Positions 17,203 to 24,286 of a stretch of DNA of 60,628 bases are shown one piece after another (the stretch's first letter is position 1; every line of letters starts with the position of its first letter). The translations under genes were made by a program, and so were the position numbers. The notes under the pieces are model-generated. The model was not told the origin of the DNA and ran no database searches. It saw only the letters and a program-made list of their open reading frames with translations. The stretch spans positions 1 through 60,628 of the forward strand of contig NZ_JAILMR010000065.1 in the NCBI RefSeq assembly GCF_024692365.1, read 5' to 3'. The stretch is from Ruminococcus sp. (GTDB lineage Bacteria; Bacillota; Clostridia; Oscillospirales; Ruminococcaceae).

Positions 17203-18168
17203 TTGATAACCTGTACACTTAAAAACGAGAAATACGAGATAAAGATCCCCAGCCTTACCTACGGTACAGCCAATTTTGAGAGAAAGGACAACGACGAGAC
17301 TTATTTTTCCTTTATGGATAAATACATCGAGCTTGGCGGCTGGTGTATTGACACTGCCCGCGTTTACTGCGATTGGGTCGAAGACGGTGCTGATGTGAGC
17401 GAATCGGTCATCGGCAGATGGCTTGAAGCCAGAAAGTGCCGTGACAAGGTACTGATCTCCACCAAGGGCGGTCATTACGATCTTGAGACCCGCGAATCAC
17501 GTCTTGACAGAGCGAGCCTTGAAGCCGATCTTGCAAGAAGTCTTGAATGTCTTAAAACAGACTATGTCGATATATATTTTCTGCACCGCGACGATCCGCA
17601 TATCCCCGTTGAGGAGATAATGCCGATACTGAACGATATGTATCAGTCGGGCAAGATACACTTCATCGGTGTATCGAACTGGACAACTGCCCGCATTGAG
17701 GAAGCAAACCGTTTTGCACGCAAGAACGGCATGGAGCCTATCCGAATCAGCCAGATAAACTATTCGCTTGCCCATGCAAGCACCGATATACTGGGCGATG
17801 ACACTCTGGTATGTATGGACACACAGGAATTTGGCTGGTACAGACGCCACAAATTCCCTGTTATGGCGTTCTCACCACAGGCAAAGGGTTTCTTTGCGAA
17901 GCTTGCGCGTGGTGATGCTGCGACAAATCTTCCCGAAAGCCAGTTTGCATCCACTGCAAACCTAGCGCGTCTTGCGAGAGTAAAGCAGCTTTGCGACAAG
18001 ACAGGCACTGCCCCCGCGGTAGTACCTCTGGGTTATCTGAACAGTCAGCCATTCTTTGTATCCTCCGTATTTGCGGTAACAAAGCTCTGGCAGATGGACG
18101 AAAATATGGGTGCACAGGATCTGGTATACGATGAAAAGACCCTTGCGTTCCTTGACAACAGGATATGA
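17203..18168 (+). CDS. Aldo/keto reductase family oxidoreductase
   Basis: 321 aa NADPH-dependent reductase of unknown substrate. The catalytic tetrad is visible: D50 and Y55 in WCIDTARVY, K88 in STKGG, H128 in DIYFLHRDD. FIGVSNWTTARI and VMAFSPQAKGFF are typical of class 11/12 AKRs that act on sugars or small aldehydes. Start TTG with AGGAGG 8 nt upstream; no alternative ATG fits. Monocistronic with a terminator at 18176. Given the fibre-degrading setting, a sugar or sugar-derivative substrate is plausible but unproven. Confidence 0.92.
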   Translation: MITCTLKNEKYEIKIPSLTYGTANFERKDNDETYFSFMDKYIELGGWCIDTARVYCDWVEDGADVSESVIGRWLEARKCRDKVLISTKGGHYDLETRESRLDRASLEADLARSLECLKTDYVDIYFLHRDDPHIPVEEIMPILNDMYQSGKIHFIGVSNWTTARIEEANRFARKNGMEPIRISQINYSLAHASTDILGDDTLVCMDTQEFGWYRRHKFPVMAFSPQAKGFFAKLARGDAATNLPESQFASTANLARLARVKQLCDKTGTAPAVVPLGYLNSQPFFVSSVFAVTKLWQMDENMGAQDLVYDEKTLAFLDNRI

Positions 18169-18175
18169 TTTTACA

Positions 18176-18203
18176 GACCGCTGATTTTTCGGCGGTCTTT
18201 TTT
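18176..18203 (+). terminator. Terminator of the aldo/keto reductase gene
   Basis: GACCGCTG pairs with CGGCGGTC (one G-U) and is followed by TTTTTTG. Confidence 0.85.
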
Positions 18204-18207
18204 GTTG

Positions 18208-18720
18208 AGTTGATACGGTGGGATTTGTTTGTATACGAGATCATACCACTCTATACCAATGAATACCAAAATATACGACCGTATAGTTTGGTATACGTTG
18301 GTATAATTCATGTACTATAACAGAGCGTATGCGATCATATTTTGGTAGTTGGACGTACTGCGGTGTCAGGTCGCCCCTCGTCCCTCGGGTCGAGAAATCG
18401 GATAACAGCGACTGTGTCGGCTGTGGCTTCGCTGTATGACAACGTGCGCGGGCAATGCTTACGCACTTAGTTTGTGCGTGTGGTATAGTTTGGTACACGC
18501 TCGTATCTTTTGATATTGCCCGCGCCTGTTTGATATAAGTTCGTATCGCTCTTGTAATATGCTGTGCATTTTGGTTTTGTGCCTTGGTGATTGAGTGCTC
18601 TGCCAACAGTCAACATAGTTGACTGTGCAAACATCCCGCAAGCCTTTCGCGAAAGGCTTGACCCAAAGCTCTTCTCCTTGGCATTTTGTCCTCAATGGTT
18701 TCCAAGAAATTATTTCACGA
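18208..18720. repeat. Dispersed intergenic repeat, copy R3
   Basis: Holds a 32-bp near-palindrome at 18263-18294 (ATACCAAA ... ACGACCGT ... TTTGGTAT), then, in reverse orientation relative to R2, the AGGTCGCCCCTCG / CGGGTCGAGAAATCGGAT block and ACTTAGTTTGTGCGTGTGGT. A second part (18590-18700) has CAAGCCTTTCG-CGAAAGGCTTG, a perfect 22-bp palindrome, and TTCTCCTTGGCA, both echoed in R4. No gene seen in this gap. Confidence 0.75.
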
Positions 18721-18724
18721 TATC

Positions 18725-18753
18725 TTTACTTTTATCAAAATATGTGCTATAAT
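18725..18753 (+). promoter_or_regulatory. Promoter of the His-rich CobW gene
   Basis: TTTACT, 17-nt spacer, TATAAT. The leader of about 50 nt has only a weak CTATC/GATAG hairpin. Confidence 0.6.
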
Positions 18754-18807
18754 AAAAATGAGAAATTCTATCATCTCATAAGATAGTTATTAGAAAGAAG
18801 TGTTTTT

Positions 18808-19968
18808 ATGACTAAGATCACCATATTCAGCGGATTCCTCGGGGCAGGTAAGACCACGCTGATAAAAAAACTCATCGCTGACGGCTACAAGGGCGAGAAA
18901 CTCGTGCTTATCGAGAACGAATTCGGACAGATAGGCATTGACGGCGGATTTTTGCAGGACGCAGGCGTTGAGATTACCGAGATGAATTCGGGCTGTATAT
19001 GCTGTTCACTGGTGGGCGATTTCGGCAAGGCACTTGTTCAGGTGCTGGAGACCTACAAGCCCGACCGTATCCTTATAGAGCCATCAGGTGTCGGCAAGCT
19101 CAGCGACGTTATCAAGGCTGTGCAGGATATTCACGCACATGACGTTGTTCTCGACGGTTTCACCACTGTTGTTGACGCTGCCAAGTGCAAGATGTATCAG
19201 AAGAATTTCGGTGAATTCTTCAACAACCAGATAACCTATGCAAGCTGTCTGATACTCAGCCACACCAAGGGTGTTCCTCAGAACAGGCTGGATGATGTTG
19301 TTGCAAGACTCCGTGCGCTGAACGACAAGGCTCCCATTGTTACTACAGATTGGGATATGCTGACAGGCAAGCAGCTCACCGATGCAATGACACAGAAGAA
19401 CACTCTCGATGATGAGCTGAAAGCTCTGCTTGAAGAAGAGCACGAGCATCACCATCATCACCACCACGATGATGAGGAGCACGAACATCATCACCATCAT
19501 CATGACGATGAGGAGCATGAGCACCACCATCACGAACATGGCGAGGACTGCACCTGCGGTTGTCACGACCACGATCACGACCACGAACACCATCATGATC
19601 ACGATCATGACCATGAGCATCATCACCACGAGCACGGTGAGGACTGCACCTGCGGTTGTCATGATCACGATCATCATCACCACCATGCAGATGAAGTATT
19701 CACCAGCTGGGGCAGAGAAACTGCAAAGAAGTACACCGCTGATGAGATACGCGCTGCTCTTGAAGCTCTTGAAGACGAGAAGAAGTACGGCTTTGTACTG
19801 CGTGCAAAGGGCATAGTTGAGGGTGTTGACGGCACATGGATACACTATGACTACGTTCCCGGCGTGCCTGATGTAAGAACAGGTTCCGCAAGCACTATCG
19901 GCAGACTGTGCGTTATCGGTTCCGAGCTGAACGAAGAAGCTGTTTCGGAGCTTTTCGAGGTACAGTGA
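18808..19968 (+). CDS. CobW/COG0523 GTPase with long His/Asp/Cys-rich metal-binding insert
   Basis: 386 aa G3E-family GTPase, a probable zinc (or other divalent metal) chaperone. P-loop GFLGAGKTT (9-17), Walker B region with ENEFG, and the metal-binding GCICC (C63, C65, C66). The usual NKxD is replaced by SHTKG. Residues 211-293 are an extraordinary His/Asp/Glu tract containing two near-identical units HGEDCTCGCHDHDH. The CobW C-terminal domain follows (WGRETAKKYTADEIRAALE onward). AGAAAGAAG precedes ATG. First of a cluster with the genes at 20098 and 21470, which each have a separate conserved leader element. Metal specificity unknown. Confidence 0.92.
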   Translation: MTKITIFSGFLGAGKTTLIKKLIADGYKGEKLVLIENEFGQIGIDGGFLQDAGVEITEMNSGCICCSLVGDFGKALVQVLETYKPDRILIEPSGVGKLSDVIKAVQDIHAHDVVLDGFTTVVDAAKCKMYQKNFGEFFNNQITYASCLILSHTKGVPQNRLDDVVARLRALNDKAPIVTTDWDMLTGKQLTDAMTQKNTLDDELKALLEEEHEHHHHHHHDDEEHEHHHHHHDDEEHEHHHHEHGEDCTCGCHDHDHDHEHHHDHDHDHEHHHHEHGEDCTCGCHDHDHHHHHADEVFTSWGRETAKKYTADEIRAALEALEDEKKYGFVLRAKGIVEGVDGTWIHYDYVPGVPDVRTGSASTIGRLCVIGSELNEEAVSELFEVQ

Positions 19969-20007
19969 TCCTCGGGCGCTCCCTATATTAAAATAGTATA
20001 TGGTTAT

Positions 20008-20060
20008 CCCACTTGGCGCACCGCTGATAATGCGGTACAGCGTCGGGATGACCATGAAAT
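20008..20060 (+). promoter_or_regulatory. Stem + ATGACCAT leader element, copy B
   Basis: Nested stem: CCC (20008-20010)/GGG (20045-20047), GGCGC (20015-20019)/GCGTC (20040-20044), ACCGC (20020-20024)/GCGGT (20032-20036), then ATGACCATGAAAT. Lies 42 nt before the start codon at 20098. Confidence 0.5.
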
Positions 20061-20097
20061 ATAATATTAATAATGTATACCGAAAAGGAGGTACAGC

Positions 20098-21366
20098 ATG
20101 GATAAGTCAAATTACGAGATAAAAAAGGATCTTTTCTACCCGGGAAGCTTTCAGGGTGAGGACGGCAGCACTCAGTATGTCCCATTTGAGAACGCAGGCG
20201 AACGTTTCGAGTACAGCGGCGAACTCAACGGCAAGGTCTACGAAAAAGTCAGCGTAAAGTTCAAGAAAGACGGCGAAGACGCGCAGTTTTGCGGCGTATG
20301 GCATGGTCATATCTTCACTGAAGACGAGATATCCGTGCTGTGCGACGGCGGAAGCATCACCTTTGATTCCGTTGAAGGTGACATGGTATACACTGTTACG
20401 GGCAGCCTGAAAGAGGTGCAGAAGGACATCGACCCCTTCAACGTGTCCTTCAATTCAAGCTACAAGCTGTTCAATGCGGCTGAATACGAATTTGTACCCG
20501 AGGTATTCCCTAAAAAGCACATACCCAAGATAACCGAATTCGACAAAAAGACCCTTTACATCTATCACGAGGGCGAGCTTGTTGAGATGGAGTTCCTTTG
20601 CAGGGAACTTCCTGATGCGGCACAGCTGAACCGTCTGCTGGGCGGCGGCATAATCGAGGTAGTTGGTAAGGAGTTCACCGAGAGCGGACAGCCTGCGGCA
20701 TACTACGGCTATGAGCTGAAAAAGGCTTCGGCAAAGTACGGCGGCTGCGTTATACACTACAATGACGGCAGTTACATTCCGCTGAAGAACAGTCTGGGCG
20801 AATACAGATTTTTGTATGAGAGAAGTCTGCGCACAGGCGACCTGACAGTTACGTTGAGCAGTTTCTTTATGCCAAAGGATATGGATATGAAGAAAGTTGC
20901 AGAACAGCTGTTCCAGATGGAATTTCTGTATGAGAATTACAGCGGCGAGATACTTGACCGCGACCTTGACGACTTCATGACTCGCGTACTGAGGTACCCT
21001 GTGAAGTTCTCGGGTGTATGGGGCGGACACATTTTCACCCCCGAAGAGATAGGCAAACTCAGCAGAGGCGAATCGGTGGATTTCGACTATTTCGATGCCA
21101 GCGGTGCGCTTTGCAGAGTAAAGGGCGCGCTGGAAATAAATGGATTGCAGTGCATACTCCATAAAGAGGGCGGTTCACTGCTGCTTGACCAGTACGACAT
21201 AGTGCGCAGTTCACAGGACAAGATAGCTATGCCCGATTTCGACTGCGAGCATGAGTATTTTTGCTGCATGAACTTCGTGCCCGAAGGCGGCATGAGAAAG
21301 TTCGTGCCTGTCAGGGAGGAAGAGGAGTTTGAATCCTACGACCCCGATGGCATGGTGCCGTTCTGA
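20098..21366 (+). CDS. Unknown protein with a duplicated GVWxGHIFTxEEI domain
   Basis: 422 aa, no signal peptide, probably cytoplasmic. Two copies of a small domain stand out: residues about 60-105 (FCGVWHGHIFTEDEISVLCD, then GSITFDSVEGDMVYTVTGSL) and about 300-350 (FSGVWGGHIFTPEEIGKLSR, then a similar strand pattern). GHIFT-x-EEI followed by a GES/DGG turn resembles modules that bind or remodel other proteins such as DUF3945-type repeats, but I cannot assign it. AAAGGAGG lies 6-7 nt before ATG. Its location between two CobW GTPases, behind the same type of leader element as the second, suggests a role in the same metal-related response (inference). Confidence 0.7.
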   Translation: MDKSNYEIKKDLFYPGSFQGEDGSTQYVPFENAGERFEYSGELNGKVYEKVSVKFKKDGEDAQFCGVWHGHIFTEDEISVLCDGGSITFDSVEGDMVYTVTGSLKEVQKDIDPFNVSFNSSYKLFNAAEYEFVPEVFPKKHIPKITEFDKKTLYIYHEGELVEMEFLCRELPDAAQLNRLLGGGIIEVVGKEFTESGQPAAYYGYELKKASAKYGGCVIHYNDGSYIPLKNSLGEYRFLYERSLRTGDLTVTLSSFFMPKDMDMKKVAEQLFQMEFLYENYSGEILDRDLDDFMTRVLRYPVKFSGVWGGHIFTPEEIGKLSRGESVDFDYFDASGALCRVKGALEINGLQCILHKEGGSLLLDQYDIVRSSQDKIAMPDFDCEHEYFCCMNFVPEGGMRKFVPVREEEEFESYDPDGMVPF

Positions 21367-21394
21367 GCGTAATGATAATCGAATGAATTTTTTG

Positions 21395-21443
21395 CCCGCG
21401 TAACGCTGTCAAATGTGCTGTGTCAGCGGGATGACCATAAAAT
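21395..21443 (+). promoter_or_regulatory. Stem + ATGACCAT leader element, copy C
   Basis: CCCGC (21395-21399) pairs with GCGGG (21426-21430), followed at once by ATGACCATAAAAT. An alternative inner pairing CGCTG/CAGCG competes for the same bases. Lies 31 nt before the start at 21470. Confidence 0.5.
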
Positions 21444-21469
21444 GGAAAGATCAGGAGAGTAATCTGAAA

Positions 21470-22426
21470 ATGAATGAAGATAATTTTGTACCCGTGTACC
21501 TGTTCACGGGATTTCTGGAGGGCGGCAAGACCTCATTTATACAGAAAACGCTGGAAGACAAGCGCTTCAACAACGGTGACAGGACACTTCTGCTGATATG
21601 CGAAGAGGGTATCGAGGAATACGATACAAAGGATTTCGAGAAGAGCCATATCTATCCCCGTGTTATCGAGGATAAGGACGAACTCAATCCCATCAACCTG
21701 CAAAAGCTGTATACCGAGGTACACGGTCAGCGAGTTATGATAGAGTACAACGGTATGTGGACGATGAACGATCTGCTGAACGCACTTCCTGACAGCTGGG
21801 CGATCTACCAGATAATGAATTTCACCGATGCGACCACCTTCCTCAACTATAACCAGAACATGAGATCACTGGTAGTTGATAAGCTCTCAAACTGCGAACT
21901 GACAGTATTCAACCGTTTTGACAAGGCGACTATGGACAAGATGGAGTTCCACAAGATAGTCAGAGGTGTCAGCAGACGCTGTGATATCGCTTATGAGTGT
22001 ACCGACGGAACTTCCGAGTATGACGATATCGAAGACCCTCTGCCTTTTGATATCAACGCTGATACTATCGAAGTCGAGGAAAGGGACTATGCGCTGTGGT
22101 ACAGGGATATCAACGAAGAGCCCGAAAAGTACGACGGCAAGAGGGTGCATCTCAAAGCTATGGCAGCCATGAACCCCAAGTTCCCCAAGGGTACTATCGC
22201 ACTGGGCAGAAAAATAATGACCTGCTGCGTGGAGGATATCACATTCTGCTGGCTGGCAAGCCTTTGCGACGAACAGCTTGATCTGACAAAGCCCAAGTGG
22301 TTTGATGCTACATTCACAGTAAAAATGCAAAAGCACAAGCTTTACAAGGGCAAAGGTCCCGTGCTTGTGGTGGAGAAACTCACACCTGCCGAAGCACCTT
22401 TGCAGGAGGTCGCTACATTCTATTGA
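21470..22426 (+). CDS. CobW-like GTPase fused to a DUF1980/TIGR03943-like domain
   Basis: 318 aa. The N-terminal half is a G3E-type P-loop GTPase: GFLEGGKTS (14-22) and NRFD (148-151) as the guanine-specificity motif. It lacks the CxCC metal motif of true COG0523 chaperones. The C-terminal 110 residues (EKYDGKRVHLKAMA, GRKIMTCCVEDITFCW, KGPVLVVEKL) resemble the C-terminal domain of YcgQ/TIGR03943 permease-associated proteins, including the paired Cys. Start ATG 21470 is chosen since the frame upstream runs through the conserved leader element; AGGAG is about 12 nt upstream. Last gene of the CobW cluster, closed by a strong terminator. Role: metal trafficking or envelope transport, inferred. 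Confidence 0.8.
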   Translation: MNEDNFVPVYLFTGFLEGGKTSFIQKTLEDKRFNNGDRTLLLICEEGIEEYDTKDFEKSHIYPRVIEDKDELNPINLQKLYTEVHGQRVMIEYNGMWTMNDLLNALPDSWAIYQIMNFTDATTFLNYNQNMRSLVVDKLSNCELTVFNRFDKATMDKMEFHKIVRGVSRRCDIAYECTDGTSEYDDIEDPLPFDINADTIEVEERDYALWYRDINEEPEKYDGKRVHLKAMAAMNPKFPKGTIALGRKIMTCCVEDITFCWLASLCDEQLDLTKPKWFDATFTVKMQKHKLYKGKGPVLVVEKLTPAEAPLQEVATFY

Positions 22427-22431
22427 TAATT

Positions 22432-22476
22432 AAAAAAGTCTTCCGACGATATCAACGCCGTCGGAAGACTTTTTTA
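22432..22476. terminator. Strong symmetric terminator
   Basis: AAAAAAGTCTTCCGACG, short loop, CGTCGGAAGACTTTTTT; near-perfect and usable in both directions. Confidence 0.92.
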
Positions 22477-22547
22477 ATTATGCAGAATAACTGACAGTCC
22501 TGAAATATTTCTTGTAAAGAAACGTTAATATTTTCACAAGAAAAACA

Positions 22548-22576
22548 TTGACTTTGTAATTCCTCGATGATATAAT
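22548..22576 (+). promoter_or_regulatory. Promoter of the secreted repeat-protein pair
   Basis: TTGACT, 17-nt spacer, TATAAT, about 50 nt before the first start codon. Confidence 0.8.
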
Positions 22577-22627
22577 CATATCAGTGAGCTATAGATGATA
22601 TAGCTCATAATATAGGAGGTGCACAAA

Positions 22628-24229
22628 ATGACAAAAATCAAAAAAATTTTCTCAGGTATAACAGCTCTTACTCTTGCTCTTACCTGCGGCTGCGGACTTT
22701 CAATGACCGCTTCTGCTTCGCTGAAAGAAGGCGATTCTAAGGCTTACAGAGGCACAGGCTATCTGGCGAAGTACGAAGTGCTTTCAGTTGAAAAGGACGG
22801 CAAGACCACCGTTAAGGTAACGCTGAAAAATACCAGCAAGAGAAAGATAAACAACTGGGCAGTAGGTTTTGATGAAGCCTATTGGAGAGTCGAGGACGTA
22901 AAGTACGGCAGATTATTCAGCTCGGAATACTCGTATAACACCGTTATCAGGGACTGCGGCACCAATGGTTCTGTTGCCCCGAATGAATGTGTTTCGTTCA
23001 GCTTCACCATGGCGGATAATTATGTTGATCTTCCCGAAAGGTTAAAGGTCTACTCCGATATCAACAAATCTAATACTGTTGAAGAACTGAACACTGCCGC
23101 AAGGGATTGTTATAATGCCATCTCTGAATTGCTTGCAGATGAAGAAACCATGGGTACACCGATCGATGAGTGCTTCAAGAACGGGTTATTCGCAAATTCA
23201 AATTCAAAAGATGGCATGAAAACAGGCTTCAATTATAAATACAAAGAAATTGGCGACAAAGTGATAAATGCCGAAGCATCGCAGTATGCCCGCGGCAATA
23301 TAAGCGTATACGTTGGCAGGACTACATATGACGGCGAGGACGGTGTCTTTGTTCAGGTAAAGGATAACAAAACTGGCAAGATAGGTCAGTTCCCGCACCC
23401 CATTGATGGTACCGCCGAATGGACTGCATTTGACCCGAGTTCACCCATATACACAAATTACAGTGCCGAGGATGTTAACAGGGCAGCCAAATGGGCATAT
23501 AATGCTGTTGCGGAATATCAAGCGTATAAGGAAACAGAAGGTCTTGATTTCTGGGGAAGCTTTGAAAACGGCAGTTTCCAGCAGGCAAACTCAATGGATG
23601 GTTTGAAGATAGGTTTTTCAGGATCACTTGCCGAGGGTGATAAGGCTATCAATGAAGAATTATCATTCAATTACGAGGGCATTATCATATACGCAGGCAA
23701 AATGGGATCCGACGGCGATTATGAATACTTTGTTCAGGCAAAGGATCCAAGGACAGGCAAAGTAGGTCAGTATCCTCATCCGACTCAGGGCGAAGCTACA
23801 TGGGGTACATTCGATACAAACACACCTCCGGCTCCTGTAAAATTTAATCAAAAAACTGTTAACGGCGACGCTAAGACAGCATATAATGCTGTTGCGGAAT
23901 ACTTTGCCGATCTGGAGACCCAAGGATATGACCTCTTGGAGTGCTATAACAACGGTTGTTTCGCAAAGGCAAGTACAAAGGAAGGTCTGAAGATAGGTCA
24001 GGAAGATTCACTTAGTGATGGCGACAAGGCTATCGAAAATGAGCTAAAAAGTAATTGTTGGTATTATGAGAATCTTACCGTTTATGTTGGCTTGATATCG
24101 GACAGCAAAGATAAGAATGGCGATATTAATTTCTTTGTTCAGGTTAAGGATCCTACAGGCAGAGTAGGTCAGTATCCCGATCCCACAAATGATTCAGCAA
24201 CATGGGGCACACACATTTATATCGAATAA
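22628..24229 (+). CDS. Secreted protein: beta-sandwich-like head plus three tandem repeats
   Basis: 533 aa, exported. Signal peptide of about 28 residues (MTKIKKIFSGITALTLALTC ... TASAS). Head domain about 30-140 with VTLKNTSKRKINNWAVGF, a pattern like carbohydrate-binding or other extracellular beta-sandwich modules. Three repeats of about 115 residues follow, each running from AYNAVAEYxADLET through GLKIG, DKAIN, VYVG and ending FVQVKDxxTGKVGQYPxPT-TWG. The repeat end resembles the C-terminus of type IV pilin-like proteins of ruminococci (inference), but there is no pilin N-terminus. No catalytic residues or LPXTG. ATG 22628 is 9 nt after GGAGG. Confidence 0.8.
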   Translation: MTKIKKIFSGITALTLALTCGCGLSMTASASLKEGDSKAYRGTGYLAKYEVLSVEKDGKTTVKVTLKNTSKRKINNWAVGFDEAYWRVEDVKYGRLFSSEYSYNTVIRDCGTNGSVAPNECVSFSFTMADNYVDLPERLKVYSDINKSNTVEELNTAARDCYNAISELLADEETMGTPIDECFKNGLFANSNSKDGMKTGFNYKYKEIGDKVINAEASQYARGNISVYVGRTTYDGEDGVFVQVKDNKTGKIGQFPHPIDGTAEWTAFDPSSPIYTNYSAEDVNRAAKWAYNAVAEYQAYKETEGLDFWGSFENGSFQQANSMDGLKIGFSGSLAEGDKAINEELSFNYEGIIIYAGKMGSDGDYEYFVQAKDPRTGKVGQYPHPTQGEATWGTFDTNTPPAPVKFNQKTVNGDAKTAYNAVAEYFADLETQGYDLLECYNNGCFAKASTKEGLKIGQEDSLSDGDKAIENELKSNCWYYENLTVYVGLISDSKDKNGDINFFVQVKDPTGRVGQYPDPTNDSATWGTHIYIE

Positions 24230-24286
24230 AATTCCCGTAATTTCGTGATATTAAAAACATTTGGTAAAAAATAGGAGGATACTAAA

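Noticed and set aside
19084..20055. Minus-strand frame of about 320 codons opposite the His-rich CobW gene
   Set aside because: Its Val/Met-rich sequence is the mirror of the CAC/GAT repeats; no family pattern and no RBS.
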